Source: Candidatus Zhuqueibacterota bacterium (lineage in GTDB: Bacteria > Zhuqueibacterota > Zhuqueibacteria > Thermofontimicrobiales > Thiofontviventaceae). Taken from it: a stretch of DNA of 64,000 nt. Location of the stretch: the NCBI GenBank assembly GCA_016931935.1, contig JAFGDW010000160.1, forward strand, positions 1-64,000. The letters run 5' to 3'. Of this stretch, positions 10,401-19,250 are shown piece by piece (position 1 is the first letter of the stretch; every line of letters starts with the position of its first letter). The notes beneath the pieces are model-generated. The model was not told the DNA's origin and did not search any database. It was given only the letters and a program-made list of their open reading frames with translations. The position numbers and the translations under genes are program-made.

Positions 10401-12067
10401 GGCGCGTCAATGCAGCAAACGGTGATGCAACAAGCAACTGGTCTGCTGTATGGAAATTCCACACAATTCTTCATAGTCCACCGATGTTCTTTCCACCGAA
10501 TAATGCACAGGATATCTCGATTGGTCCGGAATTCATCTGGGGATGGGTTAGCAATACCGAGACTTACCATCTCGAAATTTCCAAAAATTCCGATTTGATG
10601 AACCTGGAGCGTGATATTACTACTTTATCAACAGACACATCACGGGTGGTGAAAGACTTAGAGCAGGGGACTCAGTACTTTTGGCGTGTGGCGGCTGTAG
10701 ATGCTGACGGAAATCATTTCTGGTCGTCAAAACAGACGTTTACTACTTATACCTATCAGGAACAAATTGTATTAAATTCTGCTATAGAATTTCCAACGCA
10801 TGCAGATCCGGCTGAGTATAAGCCAACTGATTTTCGGTTGATGGGGATACCGGGAGCATCCAATTTGCACTTGCCTGAAATTATGGCAGGAGAATATGGA
10901 AAAGATTGGGAAGCCTACTGGGATAATGGTTCAGCCAATGATTATTTTGAAAAATACGATGATTCGGACAAATTTAACTTTGTGGTCGGACGCGCATTTT
11001 GGGTACTCAATAACGGGGTGGTTGACATTAGTAAAAATCAGATAACGGCAGCGCCACTAAATGCAAACGATCAAACAGAAATACCATTGCATACTGGCTG
11101 GAACCTGATTACCAATCCATTTAATAAAACGATTGAATGGAACAATGTAAAAGCGGTGAATGGTATCACCGATCCGATTTATCGATTTAAAGGTAGTTTT
11201 CAGTTAGTGACAGTCATGGAGCCATTTGAAGGATTTTATTATTTCAATGCAAATAATGCCGGCTCTTTGTTTATCCCATTTACTAATCTTTTGGCCAAAA
11301 AATCCTCAACTAATCCGAGAGCCGATTACGAGTGGCAAATTCAGTTGATGATTCAAAGCGACAATCAAGCTGATAATCTTGCCTGGCTCGGAATTGCAGA
11401 CCAGGCGACCGATCAGCTTGATCGATTTGACTGTCGCAAACCACGAACACCTGGTGATGTGGCAAGTGTTTCATTCCAGCGACCACAATGGGATGCTGAT
11501 TATAGTTGTTTTGCTTCGGATATACGTTCGGCGATCGATGAATATCAGGCATGGGATTTTGATGTACGGGCAGCAAAAAATAAGAGTGCAGCTTTAGCTA
11601 TTGCCGGAGTTGAGCAAATTCCTCCGCAATATGATGTTTATTTGGTAGATCAGACACAGGGTATCTATCACAATCTACGGGAGAATCCGGCATATCACTT
11701 CCGGCCAATGAATACAGTATCCACATTTCAGGTTATTATTGGTTTAACGGCGACCGTAAATGAACAATTGAAATCAGTAGTACCTTCTCAATTTGCCGTG
11801 GAGAAAAACTATCCCAATCCGTTCAATATGGCCACCACCATTCAAATCGCTATAGCGAAAGATACCGATGTTGAATTGAAAATTTACAACTTACTCGGTC
11901 AGGAAATGCGTACCCTGCACGTGGGATTTTTATCGGCTGGACGTTATAATTTTACCTGGAATGGTACCAGTCAGCGTGGAGATATTTTGCCCACCGGTGT
12001 TTATTTTTATCGATTTGTCACGGGTGCTGGTTATCACCAGACCGGGAAGATGATTATGTTGAAGTAG
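7487..12067 (+). CDS. Large secreted protein: VCBS/FG-GAP repeats, FN3-like repeats, C-terminal sorting domain
   Basis: A 1526-aa exported surface protein. The signal peptide ends ASAQA-QQ. Residues about 25-390 hold some seven FG-GAP/VCBS repeats, each with an Asp-rich Ca-binding loop such as GDFDRDGDLD or GDLDNDGDQD, predicting a beta-propeller. Residues about 395-1080 contain about seven FN3-like repeats sharing TYYWRV and WSFTT signatures. A GWNLITNPF...EPFEGFYYFN module follows. The last ~90 residues are an FlgD-like sorting domain (NYPNPFN, LKIYNLLGQEM, GVYFYRF). ATG at 7487 gives a clean signal peptide with AAGGAG 10 bases upstream; ATG 7454 and TTG 7433 are possible longer starts. Likely role: adhesion or binding at the cell surface via type IX-like secretion (inference). 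Confidence 0.88.
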   Translation: MKIKLWMTIWLTAFGCYASAQAQQFVRETANFIPVKNSCASWGDFDRDGDLDVIITGSVGNVTTNPSTMLYRNSLGGKFEGDAHGLIQVEYSSVDWGDYDNDGDVDLIIAGRASIADGGIVTKIYRNDDDGIFSDIQAMVVGVENGRVSWGDVDNDGLLDVLICGDAGVAEGGFTTRIYRNEGDQSFSELPVGFVGVDNGFAGFIDYDKDADFDVLVVGITPAGRVSKMYRNDGWGMFTKLETNITPVDNGTIAFGDLDNDGDQDVLVTGDAGVANGGRVTKLFRNNGDHIFTDISISLPIVDKSYACWGDIDNDGDADIVLSGSNNSGIITSVFENNQNTGVTDIQADLVGVEDGYVHWVDYNRDGSLDLLVTGSGTAGTEQTVLYKNVGVTANLPPSEPTNLRSAVRADSIIFQWDAATDDNTPQVALNYNIRVGSWSNEVDIKSANADPSMGNLYIIGNGNAPNRLSWVLTELNPGTYYWSVQAIDGAYMPSMFAAEKEVTVGGGSSEINLMEPTDGAIDVSTNVELKWTGPAASTYRAQVARENSFANPVWDDDSIPGQSAFPSSLNESTTYYWRVGITIDATMHWSTTWSFSTTGGSTTLDPPVHSAPADGQIGVSTSPTLVWEPASGATSYGLDVSSDYSFSDVSKTVLTEIGILGTSKQLYGLAEGTTYYWRVYAQYADGMSTWSDPWSFTTAGNSVVLNPPTLASPNNGASGIGLEPVLVWNEITNALSYSLQVSEDAFASMIVYDVGLNGTSKQIFSLQNGTTYYWRVNANYTGGTSAWSEEWTFTTEGDNATPAPTLNSPPNNEVNVSRTPQLIWNVQANATSYNLEVSSSNDFTNIVHQVTNITTTNHTIPNELASATTYFWHVSANYSNGTSPWSPARSFTTSSGSSVTPDVPQLDGPQNNAFNLPLDVTLVWQAATDAVVYHLQIATDEAFEYVIRDIDSISGTSKIITGLEKGYTYYWRVNAANGDATSNWSAVWKFHTILHSPPMFFPPNNAQDISIGPEFIWGWVSNTETYHLEISKNSDLMNLERDITTLSTDTSRVVKDLEQGTQYFWRVAAVDADGNHFWSSKQTFTTYTYQEQIVLNSAIEFPTHADPAEYKPTDFRLMGIPGASNLHLPEIMAGEYGKDWEAYWDNGSANDYFEKYDDSDKFNFVVGRAFWVLNNGVVDISKNQITAAPLNANDQTEIPLHTGWNLITNPFNKTIEWNNVKAVNGITDPIYRFKGSFQLVTVMEPFEGFYYFNANNAGSLFIPFTNLLAKKSSTNPRADYEWQIQLMIQSDNQADNLAWLGIADQATDQLDRFDCRKPRTPGDVASVSFQRPQWDADYSCFASDIRSAIDEYQAWDFDVRAAKNKSAALAIAGVEQIPPQYDVYLVDQTQGIYHNLRENPAYHFRPMNTVSTFQVIIGLTATVNEQLKSVVPSQFAVEKNYPNPFNMATTIQIAIAKDTDVELKIYNLLGQEMRTLHVGFLSAGRYNFTWNGTSQRGDILPTGVYFYRFVTGAGYHQTGKMIMLK

Positions 12068-12091
12068 GTTGAGACTGAATTATAAATGTTG

Positions 12092-12124
12092 AAAAGGGTA
12101 GTATTTTGATGCTACCCTTTTTTT
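12092..12124 (+). terminator. Rho-independent terminator
   Basis: The perfect stem AAAAGGGTAG/CTACCCTTTT (10 bp) has a 10-base loop and runs into a T tract, 25 bases after the stop of the VCBS/FN3 surface protein. A textbook intrinsic terminator for the 6581-12067 transcript. Confidence 0.9.
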
Positions 12125-12287
12125 GTATCCACTCAAAAAATGATGGTAGTAATTAAAATTGAAATCAAATAGCTTCTCAATATTTTGCAGAGCGCAGAGA
12201 GCATGGCAAAAGCACAAATCTATCGCTATGCGCCATGCGCTATGCACTTTGCATGTATAGCTTTACCATCCGATATTGAATGGATAC
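12125..12287. repeat. Dispersed repeat with terminal inverted repeats, copy 2
   Basis: The left end GTATCCACTCAAAAAATGAT(GGTA) and the right end (TACC)ATCCGATATTGAATGGATAC are 24-base imperfect inverted repeats. The interior carries GCAGAGCGCAGAGAGCATGG and a GCTATGCGCCATGCGCTATGC run. A related GCAGAGCGCATAGAGC fragment occurs at 30437-30452. The element abuts the terminator T tract. No ORF is inside. Confidence 0.7.
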
Positions 12288-12768
12288 TTTTTTTTACATA
12301 TCATTTGAGTGTAAAGCAAATTAGGTGGATTTATAATTTTTATGATATTTAATACTTGTCTATCATTCATCGACTCCGCTCGGAGTGAAGAATTATTGGT
12401 TTCATGCTGAACGAAGTCGAAGCATGTGGTGCATGGCCCACGATTTGATACACACTCAAATCATTTCAACATATTATGGTCTTCAACCTTGCAAAGGTTC
12501 TTCTGATGGAGCTAAACGAAACCTATGATTGTGCTTAATCTTAACGAGAAAACCTTCGCTAGGATTTCTCGTTCACTATTTGAAAACATCTTTATTTACA
12601 TCCACTCATCGTTACAAGTCTCCGACTGAAAACGCAATACGAAAGGCTCAGCCTTGAGTAGACGTTTCAGGAAAGATAATGGTGATGAAATTACGCAAAT
12701 TTACATACATACTTTGTCGGAGTATTAGATCGGTGTTATACGAACATTTAAATTGATTACATCAATAA
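12288..12768. other. Intergenic region with degenerate repeat remnants
   Basis: Convergent region between the surface-protein gene and the DUF4340 gene. It contains ACACTCAAAT- and ATCCACTCATC-like fragments resembling the terminal repeats, and a CATGCT...GTCGAAGCATG hairpin near 12402-12426. No coding potential, RNA gene or promoter was recognised. It reads like a graveyard of nested small repeats. Confidence 0.4.
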
Positions 12769-12800
12769 AAAAGCCCTGCAAAAATCTCAGCAGGGCTTTT
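12769..12800 (-). terminator. Rho-independent terminator of the Gld-type ABC operon
   Basis: Perfect 11-bp stem AAAAGCCCTGC/GCAGGGCTTTT with a 10-base loop, 16 bases beyond the stop of the DUF4340 gene. On the minus strand it is followed by TTATTGAT. It ends the leftward ABC operon. Confidence 0.88.
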
Positions 12801-12816
12801 AACTTTTCGAACAAAT

Positions 12817-13908
12817 TTACTTCTTCTTTTCATCCGGTTTCGGCAGTTTAGTCGGCAGTTCATCAAACCATTTGAATATAGTGTCGTACTTGCTCTTTGC
12901 CACTTTATAAATAAGGCCATCATTCTGAACATACATGTAATAACCTTTGTCTTTCTCAAATTCTTTGCCGAACAGGACGGTCACTCGCTCATTATTTTCG
13001 CTTTTTTCCAAAACGAGCGCATTGCTCGCGCGATCCACGCCATATTTAGCGGGCTTACCCATGTCGTTCAACGATGCGCCAACACCATCGACAACTTCCT
13101 GAGTGTAAATACTGGTCACATCGCGCAGGAAATTTTCCACTTCTTTTTGATCCAACGGAGTCTGTTTTTCACCTTTCAGTAACACCCATTCGTATTCTTT
13201 CGCTTTGGGGGCAGCCTGCGTGGTGTCGTTTTCAACAACCGGAGCAGCTTCCTTCTCTACTTTTTGAATAACCATCTCTTTGCGGTTTTTAACCAGGCCG
13301 GCGAGATGTAGCTTTGCTTTATCTTCCTTGATTGCATTGAGATCGATAAATGATTTTGTATTGAAATGTGAAAGCGTATCCAGAGAACCATTTACACCAA
13401 GCGCCGACAGAATGTTTTTGTCGACCCGGTATACTTTTTCTTTATCGCCAAAACGGACAAAACCTGAGTTGAAATCTTCGCCGCGCTTCCCAATAATCAG
13501 GTTCACCAAAGGTTTCTCTGCCTGATCTTTCAGCAGCAAATGAATTCCCATATTGTCGGTTATTTCAAACATCTCCTGATGTTTTGGATCGTCCGTTGCG
13601 ACTTTACCGGTCATTTCCAGCACATCATCGAGCAGGCGGTTCATGTTATATTCACGCACTTTGGCGTTGAACGTCGTAGGAGTCCGCCACTGATTATCTT
13701 CCTGCTTGGTGAATTCCATGCGAATTTCTTTTCCGCCGGTTTCTTTGTACACTTCAACATCAGCAACTGCATCTTTTGAAACACCAAATACCACTGTCTG
13801 AACAATTTCATCAATATTGACAGTCTCAATATGTGGTTTGGTGACAAAATAGACAAGCAGGAGGACGACAAACACGCCCGCCAGAATATATAGTTGTTTT
13901 TCCTTCAT
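12817..13908 (-). CDS. DUF4340 domain-containing membrane-anchored protein
   Basis: A 363-aa protein with one N-terminal TM helix (about residues 6-23, YILAGVFVVLLLVYFV) and a long extracytoplasmic part containing DUF4340 sequence (LLKDQAEKPLVNLIIGKR, VRFGDKEKVYRVDKNIL). The C-terminus is Lys/Pro-rich. DUF4340 proteins commonly sit next to GldG-like ABC components; here the GldG-like gene is 219 bases upstream on the same strand. The spacer contains a repeat element, so it may have its own promoter or rely on read-through. ATG at 13908 has an AGAGGA site 8 bases upstream. The exact function is unknown; an accessory subunit of the ABC complex is the likely role. Confidence 0.82.
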   Translation of the reverse strand: MKEKQLYILAGVFVVLLLVYFVTKPHIETVNIDEIVQTVVFGVSKDAVADVEVYKETGGKEIRMEFTKQEDNQWRTPTTFNAKVREYNMNRLLDDVLEMTGKVATDDPKHQEMFEITDNMGIHLLLKDQAEKPLVNLIIGKRGEDFNSGFVRFGDKEKVYRVDKNILSALGVNGSLDTLSHFNTKSFIDLNAIKEDKAKLHLAGLVKNRKEMVIQKVEKEAAPVVENDTTQAAPKAKEYEWVLLKGEKQTPLDQKEVENFLRDVTSIYTQEVVDGVGASLNDMGKPAKYGVDRASNALVLEKSENNERVTVLFGKEFEKDKGYYMYVQNDGLIYKVAKSKYDTIFKWFDELPTKLPKPDEKKK

Positions 13909-14007
13909 TGTCTATATCCTCTTCACTTTTAAAGTTACCATCAGCAGGGCGCCAATTGGCAAATTCGGGCTGACAGTTGTAACATAATCGAAAATCTGTT
14001 TTGTTCT

Positions 14008-14118
14008 GTATCCACTCAATACTAGATGGTATTGTTGGTCCGCCGCAGCGGCGCGCCGCCGCCGTTCGCGGCACGAACGGTGTCGAAGGGTGCATTCCAC
14101 CAAAATATTGAATGGATA
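14008..14118. repeat. Dispersed repeat with terminal inverted repeats, copy 3
   Basis: The left end GTATCCACTCAATACTAGAT(GGTA) matches the ends of copy 2, and the right end AATATTGAATGGATAT is its inverted partner. The interior has CCGCCGCAGCGGC, GCCGTTCGCGGC and ACGAACGGTGTCGAAG, shared with copy 1. It is inserted between the GldG-like and DUF4340 genes, inside an apparent operon. Confidence 0.72.
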
Positions 14119-14127
14119 TTTCGTTCT

Positions 14128-15924
14128 TTACTTTCGGCGTTTAATGTTCAGATAGATACCGGCGAAAATAAATACTAATGCCGGGAACCAAATGACAAAC
14201 GCTTTAGTCACTGCTTTACCTGCCGGACTGGTTTCTTTAACGCGGCGAGCGACGATGTTTTTAGAACGTATGTGAATCAGGTCGTCACCGAGCGTTAGTG
14301 CATCAACACTGTTTAGCAACAACGATTTATGACTATCGACTGCGCCGATGACGTCATTTTTAAACATATTCGCGTTTCCGTAACAGATAATTTTATTCGG
14401 CTTGGCCGGACCTTCAATTTTTTCTGCACTGGTTTCAGGAGCGGGCTCTTCATCACTACCCGGGGTTGCCGGCCAAGCTGGGGCATCCTTGTCCAGGTTG
14501 GGTGATGCAAATTTGCCTTCGAGAAACACTCCCAGTGGCTGATGTTTCAAATATGCATCCGATGCCGGCTCTGATGTGTTTACCGGTGCATAGCCGAAAC
14601 TTTCGGTCGTCCAGCTATAATTGCTCGATGTGAAGAGAGTTGTTTCTTGCAGCGTGTCTTTTTTGACGATTTCATCCAAAATATTCAGATTACTGCCGTA
14701 CAGGTAAAACAGCTCACTAATTTTATTGGAAATCGAAACATTGGTATTAATGTCTTCCGCATTTATTTTTATGATTACCGGCTTGGTGACAGGCTCAAAC
14801 GCTTGTTCCTGCACCTGGAAAATACCCATGCGCCGTGTTCTGTAAGTTGGAATTTGAATATAGGCAGAGCTGCGGTCCATAAAAATTTTAGCGCCGATTT
14901 CCACGCCATATGAACGAAGCAATTTATTTAAATTCACCTGGGTTGGCATGGCCATCACATCAAACGTGCCCGGCGCTCCGCCACGGGATGGCATAATTTG
15001 ATAATTATAAGATTGACCGGCAACTATCAATCTAACGCCATCGTGAACCAGACGATCGATTTCGTACAATTGCCGATCGTTCAATGGCTGATCTGCCATC
15101 ACCACCATTGTCTGGATATCATCTGGAATTGGGTCATCGGCTTTGATGTTGGTACGGACAACATTATAACCGGCGTTTTGCAGCAATTCAACAGCAGATG
15201 TATACTGGTCAGGTGGACGCTGTTGCATAAATTGTTGCCGATACTGTGGCGGCATTTCCGGATCGCTGGGGAAGAACCCAATTTTCGGTTGTTTGTTGGA
15301 AATCAATTTATAAATACGGGCCATAATTTCATATTCAAGATTTCCAAACATTTCCGGTCGCACCTGATCAATCACATCTTCCTTACGATCAAGATATGAT
15401 AACACAATCGATGAATAAATCCGTTTCACCGCAAACTCGTCACGTTCGGTACTTTGCACTCCAAATGGCGCGACGCCTTTCTCATAGAGTTTTTCGGCGA
15501 TTTTCTTCCGATCGGGTTTGGGCTTTTGCTGCTGCATGATGTCCGATTCTTTAGCTTCTTCTTTATCCGCCTCAACGGCTTCTTTTTCCTCTTCTGCTGA
15601 AGGGTCGAATACAGTATATGTTAATTTTCCAGCAGAGGCAAGCTGAAGTTCTTTTAATTTATCAATGACATCACGTTCGAGATTTTTCCAAGTCGTCGGC
15701 ATTTTTTCGGATGACGAGACGTAGTAAGTTAGCTCAATCGGCGCTTCCAGTTGCGAGAGAATCTTTTTGACCGAAGGCGATAATTTATAAACCTGTTCGG
15801 CGGTTAAATCGAATCGCCCGAAATTCAGGTTATTAAATATCATGTTGACGAGAATCGCAATTCCTGACAACAGTACGGCGCCGATGATGAAGGTCCGAAT
15901 AAATTGCTGTTTCAAGTCTTTCAT
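14128..15924 (-). CDS. GldG-like ABC transporter auxiliary protein
   Basis: A 598-aa protein of the GldG/ABC-type auxiliary family. One TM helix lies near the N-terminus (about residues 11-30), followed by the characteristic FDLTAEQVYKLSPSVKKIL segment, an alpha/beta extracytoplasmic domain, a charged Glu/Lys stretch at about 110-145, and a second TM helix close to the C-terminus (VIWFPALVFIFAGIYLNI). The start is 2 bases after the permease stop, so translation is coupled. In gliding Bacteroidota GldA-GldF-GldG form an ABC complex, but homologues are widespread in non-gliding bacteria, so motility should not be assumed. Confidence 0.87.
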   Translation of the reverse strand: MKDLKQQFIRTFIIGAVLLSGIAILVNMIFNNLNFGRFDLTAEQVYKLSPSVKKILSQLEAPIELTYYVSSSEKMPTTWKNLERDVIDKLKELQLASAGKLTYTVFDPSAEEEKEAVEADKEEAKESDIMQQQKPKPDRKKIAEKLYEKGVAPFGVQSTERDEFAVKRIYSSIVLSYLDRKEDVIDQVRPEMFGNLEYEIMARIYKLISNKQPKIGFFPSDPEMPPQYRQQFMQQRPPDQYTSAVELLQNAGYNVVRTNIKADDPIPDDIQTMVVMADQPLNDRQLYEIDRLVHDGVRLIVAGQSYNYQIMPSRGGAPGTFDVMAMPTQVNLNKLLRSYGVEIGAKIFMDRSSAYIQIPTYRTRRMGIFQVQEQAFEPVTKPVIIKINAEDINTNVSISNKISELFYLYGSNLNILDEIVKKDTLQETTLFTSSNYSWTTESFGYAPVNTSEPASDAYLKHQPLGVFLEGKFASPNLDKDAPAWPATPGSDEEPAPETSAEKIEGPAKPNKIICYGNANMFKNDVIGAVDSHKSLLLNSVDALTLGDDLIHIRSKNIVARRVKETSPAGKAVTKAFVIWFPALVFIFAGIYLNIKRRK

Positions 15925-15926
15925 GG

Positions 15927-16655
15927 CTAGTATTTTCTCCCATCTAGGTATTTTATATTTAACGTTAAAAATAATCCGGTGAATGACAGAAAGTAGATAA
16001 TGCTTTTCAAATCAATCACGCCGCGCTCGATGTCATTCAGGTGACGGCTGACGCCGACATAGCTGTACAGGAATTCCCCCAGGCCCGGTAACCAGCCATC
16101 AATAACCATCGGCACATAACGCCAGCCAATCAGAGCCAGAAAACCGCAGGCAAGGCTGGTGATAATTAATGAGACGATCTGATCGTCAAAAAAGGCGGAG
16201 ATAAAAATACCCACGGCCAGGAAAAACGCTCCTAACAAAATGGAACCGAAATATCCGCCAAAAATCGGACCGAAATCCGGATGTCCCAGAAACATCAGTA
16301 CAATCGGAATAGTAAGCGTACCAGCCAGGGCGATCAGATAAAATGCCACACTGGCAAAATATTTACCCAATACCACATGCTCTACTTTCATTGGCAGCGT
16401 CAGCAGCAATTGAATGGTGCCGAGTTTCTTCTCTTCTGACCATAGCCGCATCGATATTGCAGGGATGAAAATCAGCGCCAGTACGATCGGTAGGGTTGAG
16501 AAGAATTCACGCATATCAGCATTGCCGAAAAAGAAAAAGTGGAACATATACAGCCCGCAATTCAGCAAAATAAAAATAACACTGAATACATAGGCGATTG
16601 GGGAGTAGAAATAGGCATTAAATTCGCGTCGGAAAATTATCATGATATCTTTCAT
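15927..16655 (-). CDS. ABC-2 type permease, GldF-like
   Basis: A 242-aa integral membrane subunit with six predicted helices, starting FRREFNAYFYSPIAYVFSVIF, a typical ABC-2/GldF opening. LWSEEKKLGTIQLLLTLPM is the conserved cytoplasmic loop that couples to the ATPase. AAGGAGG lies 7 bases before ATG, and the ATG overlaps the ATPase stop (ATGA). It forms the membrane channel with the GldA-like ATPase upstream and the GldG-like protein downstream. The substrate cannot be told from the sequence. Confidence 0.9.
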   Translation of the reverse strand: MKDIMIIFRREFNAYFYSPIAYVFSVIFILLNCGLYMFHFFFFGNADMREFFSTLPIVLALIFIPAISMRLWSEEKKLGTIQLLLTLPMKVEHVVLGKYFASVAFYLIALAGTLTIPIVLMFLGHPDFGPIFGGYFGSILLGAFFLAVGIFISAFFDDQIVSLIITSLACGFLALIGWRYVPMVIDGWLPGLGEFLYSYVGVSRHLNDIERGVIDLKSIIYFLSFTGLFLTLNIKYLDGRKY

Positions 16656-17611
16656 GCAATACCTCCTTCGACATGATCCGATCCGCCTTCCGTAAGCATA
16701 ATAAATGAAGCTTCCAGTGACATTTTTTCGGGATGGAGTTCAAGTATATCCCAACCCGCATCGCGGATAACCTGATTCAATTCGGGCAAAATGTCTTTTG
16801 ACGGATTGTAGAAAAGTTGACAGCTAATAACGCCTCGACCGGCAGATTCGGTGGATTGGATTTCATCAATATCTTTTATCGCTTTAATTTTGCTATCGAA
16901 TTCTTTCTTCGATGCTTTAACCGACAATGCAATTGTGCGGCGATCCGCCAGCCTGGCTTGTAATTGATCGAATGTTCCATCAGCCACAAGCTTTCCCTTG
17001 TTGATCACAAGGATTCGATCGGAAATAGTAGCTACTTCCGATAATATATGAGTGCTAAAAATAATTGTTTTATCATGGGCGAGTTCTCTAATTAGCTTGC
17101 GGATTCCAATAATTTGGTGTGGATCGAGACCAGAAGTTGGCTCATCGAGAATCAAAACGTCGGGATCGTGGATAAGCGCTTGTGCTAAGCACGTACGTTG
17201 CTTGTAACCTTTGGAGAGAATACCGATTTTTTTCTTCATTACGTTTTCCAGGCCACACGCTTCAATAACCCAGTCGAGACGTTTAGACAATGTACCATTC
17301 AGATGTCTGGCTTCCCCAATAAATTGTAGGTATTCGGAAACCAGCATATCGGAATAAAGGGGTACGGTTTCGGGCAGATACCCGATCATTTTACGGACTT
17401 CATGTGGATCTTCCAGAACATCATGTCCGCCAATGATCGCTGTTCCTGAAGTCGGAGCAGTGAACGTTGTGATTATTTTCATCGCTGTTGTTTTGCCGGC
17501 TCCATTGGGGCCAACGAAACCAATAATCTCGCCTTTTTTAATTAAGCAAGATACATCATCGAGTGCAGCGAATGAGCCATAATGTTTGGATAAATTTTTT
17601 AGCTCAATCAT
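16652..17611 (-). CDS. ABC transporter ATP-binding protein, GldA-like
   Basis: A 319-aa ABC ATPase. Walker A GPNGAGKTT is at residues 34-42, signature LSKGY at 132-136, Walker B VLILDE at 152-157 and the H-loop in IIFSTH near 190. A C-terminal ~100-residue extension (DRRTIALSVKASKKEF onward) fits the ABC-2/GldA group. AGAGGAAG precedes ATG at 17611. First gene of the leftward operon ATPase-permease-GldG-like-DUF4340. It powers the GldF-like permease. Confidence 0.92.
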   Translation of the reverse strand: MIELKNLSKHYGSFAALDDVSCLIKKGEIIGFVGPNGAGKTTAMKIITTFTAPTSGTAIIGGHDVLEDPHEVRKMIGYLPETVPLYSDMLVSEYLQFIGEARHLNGTLSKRLDWVIEACGLENVMKKKIGILSKGYKQRTCLAQALIHDPDVLILDEPTSGLDPHQIIGIRKLIRELAHDKTIIFSTHILSEVATISDRILVINKGKLVADGTFDQLQARLADRRTIALSVKASKKEFDSKIKAIKDIDEIQSTESAGRGVISCQLFYNPSKDILPELNQVIRDAGWDILELHPEKMSLEASFIMLTEGGSDHVEGGIA

Positions 17612-18016
17612 GTTCTTCCTCTTGTTACGGTTAATTAGTTAGTTCACATGATAGATTTGGATAGTTATCGGATAATGGAACGCAACAAAAACAAAGCCGG
17701 TTCCGTTAAATGAATTTAAAAAACAATCGAACAATATACAAAATTGTCATATGTAAATCAATGGAAAAATGAAGTTCTCGCTTGTTTCTTTGCGAAGAAT
17801 TGTTAAATTAGCAATGAAAGCTATTTTATAACCAGGAACAAAAGGACAATATGTATTGTTCGATAATCGTTTTTATGTAGCATTAACCCCCAACTTTGCA
17901 CGATAAAATATTAAGACTGACCCATTAGCAGAATAGTTTTAGGCAATTCAAAATTTTTTTGAAAAAATTATTAATTCTTAATTAATCTTAATGACAATAT
18001 ATGTAAGGAGAACATA
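17612..18016. other. Divergent intergenic region with an ACAATA palindrome
   Basis: 405 AT-rich bases between the GldA-like ATPase and the AIM24 gene. The perfect palindrome ACAATA-TG-TATTGT lies at 17846-17859, and the related ACAATATACAAAATTGT at 17731-17747, each flanked by CGA or TCG. These could be operator sites for a dimeric regulator. No promoter was assigned. Confidence 0.35.
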
Positions 18017-18790
18017 ATGGCTCATGTAATCGATTATAAGTTGATCGGCGATGATATGCAGTTGGTCGAAATTGAGCTCGATCCTGGTGAAGCAGTCCGT
18101 GCAGAAGCTGGCGCAATGACATACATGGATCAGGGCATTCAAATGCAGACTGGTACCGGTGGTGGTTTATTTAAGGGACTAAAACGTATGGTTACGGGCG
18201 AAAGTTTTTTTATCACTTCATTTTTGAATGGCGCAAATAAAATACAACATGTTGCCTTCGGTGCACCCTATCCAGGGAAAATTATTCCCCTGGATTTAGG
18301 ACAACTTGGCGGACAATTTTTGTGTCAAAAAGATGCATTTTTATGTGCTGCAGAAGGCATTGAAATTGAAGTTGCGTTTACAAAACGTCTGGGCGCCGGG
18401 CTGTTTGGGGGAGAAGGATTCATTCTCCAACGTTTGGAAGGGGATGGTCTGGCATTTGTTCATGCTGGCGGAACAATTATTCGAAAGGTGTTACAGCCCG
18501 GTGAACAACTTCGCGTAGATACCGGATGCCTCGTTGCATTTGCGCCGACCGTGGATTATGACATTAAATTTATTGGTGGTTTCAAAAATGCATTGTTTGG
18601 CGGTGAAGGCATGTTCCTGGTGCAATTAGCCGGCCCGGGCATCGTATATATTCAAACACTGCCATTTTCTCGCCTGGCTGACCGTATTTATGCCGCGGCG
18701 CGTTTTCAGCAGCGGGGTGAAAAAAACGGAATCGCCGGACTCGGCGGTAATCTGTTAGGTGGATTGTTGCAGGGCGACCGAAATTTTTAA
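18017..18790 (+). CDS. AIM24 family protein (TIGR00266-type)
   Basis: A 257-aa protein of the AIM24/DUF124 family, which forms a beta-rich trimer-like fold. Its bacterial function is not established. Diagnostic segments are VEIELDPGEAVRAEAGAMTYM at the N-terminus, TGTGGGLFKGLKRMVTGES and AFAPTVDYDIKFIGGFKNALFGGEG. There is no signal peptide or TM helix, so it is probably cytoplasmic. ATG at 18017 has AAGGAG 7 bases upstream. It stands alone, divergent from the ABC operon and followed by a strong hairpin. Confidence 0.92.
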   Translation: MAHVIDYKLIGDDMQLVEIELDPGEAVRAEAGAMTYMDQGIQMQTGTGGGLFKGLKRMVTGESFFITSFLNGANKIQHVAFGAPYPGKIIPLDLGQLGGQFLCQKDAFLCAAEGIEIEVAFTKRLGAGLFGGEGFILQRLEGDGLAFVHAGGTIIRKVLQPGEQLRVDTGCLVAFAPTVDYDIKFIGGFKNALFGGEGMFLVQLAGPGIVYIQTLPFSRLADRIYAAARFQQRGEKNGIAGLGGNLLGGLLQGDRNF

Positions 18791-18876
18791 GTATGAAGAA
18801 TTCATCAATCGTTCGTCCTGCTATTAAGTGTGATATTGCTGTAATTTGAATTTACCTTTTTGCTTTGGTAGAATAG

Positions 18877-18916
18877 TTAATCGGCAGAATAATATGATCA
18901 TTATTTTGCCGATTAA
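18877..18916. terminator. Hairpin, possible bidirectional terminator
   Basis: A 17-bp stem TTAATCGGCAGAATAAT/ATTATTTTGCCGATTAA with one G-T-type mismatch and a 6-base loop, 87 bases after the AIM24 stop. It lacks a long T tract. The rest of 18791-19250 is AT-rich and otherwise featureless, and should contain the promoter of the next gene. Confidence 0.55.
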
Positions 18917-19250
18917 TGTATCCTTCTAAAATAATCATCCGACTCAAACCTGTCTCAATTTTCGTATCACGTGTGTACACTTTCTCTACATTTTAACACC
19001 CTTAAAAATTGTTTTTAGGTACCTATTTCCAGTCTGAAACACTCAATCCAATAAGATTCAGATTTATATATTAATTATTAGTCATTTCAAAAACTTTTTA
19101 TTAACAATGGTATGATATTTGAATTGCAGCTTCCCAACACGGATATAGGTGAAAATTGTTCGGATTTTGTACACCTTCCTGTAAAAGAATTCGGCAAAAT
19201 TGGGGGCTTGACGTTATATTTAGTAATCATTAAAGCGTGAGGGTGAGTTA

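Noticed and set aside
8700-10760. Possible CRISPR-like or tandem DNA repeat
   Set aside because: The periodicity is protein-level (FN3-like repeats of about 95 residues) with diverged DNA; there are no short identical repeats with spacers.
19208-19236. TTGACG...TAAAGC promoter-like pair before the CsgG-like gene
   Set aside because: The -10 match is poor, and the implied transcription start would lie at or beyond the ribosome-binding site only a few bases before the ATG.
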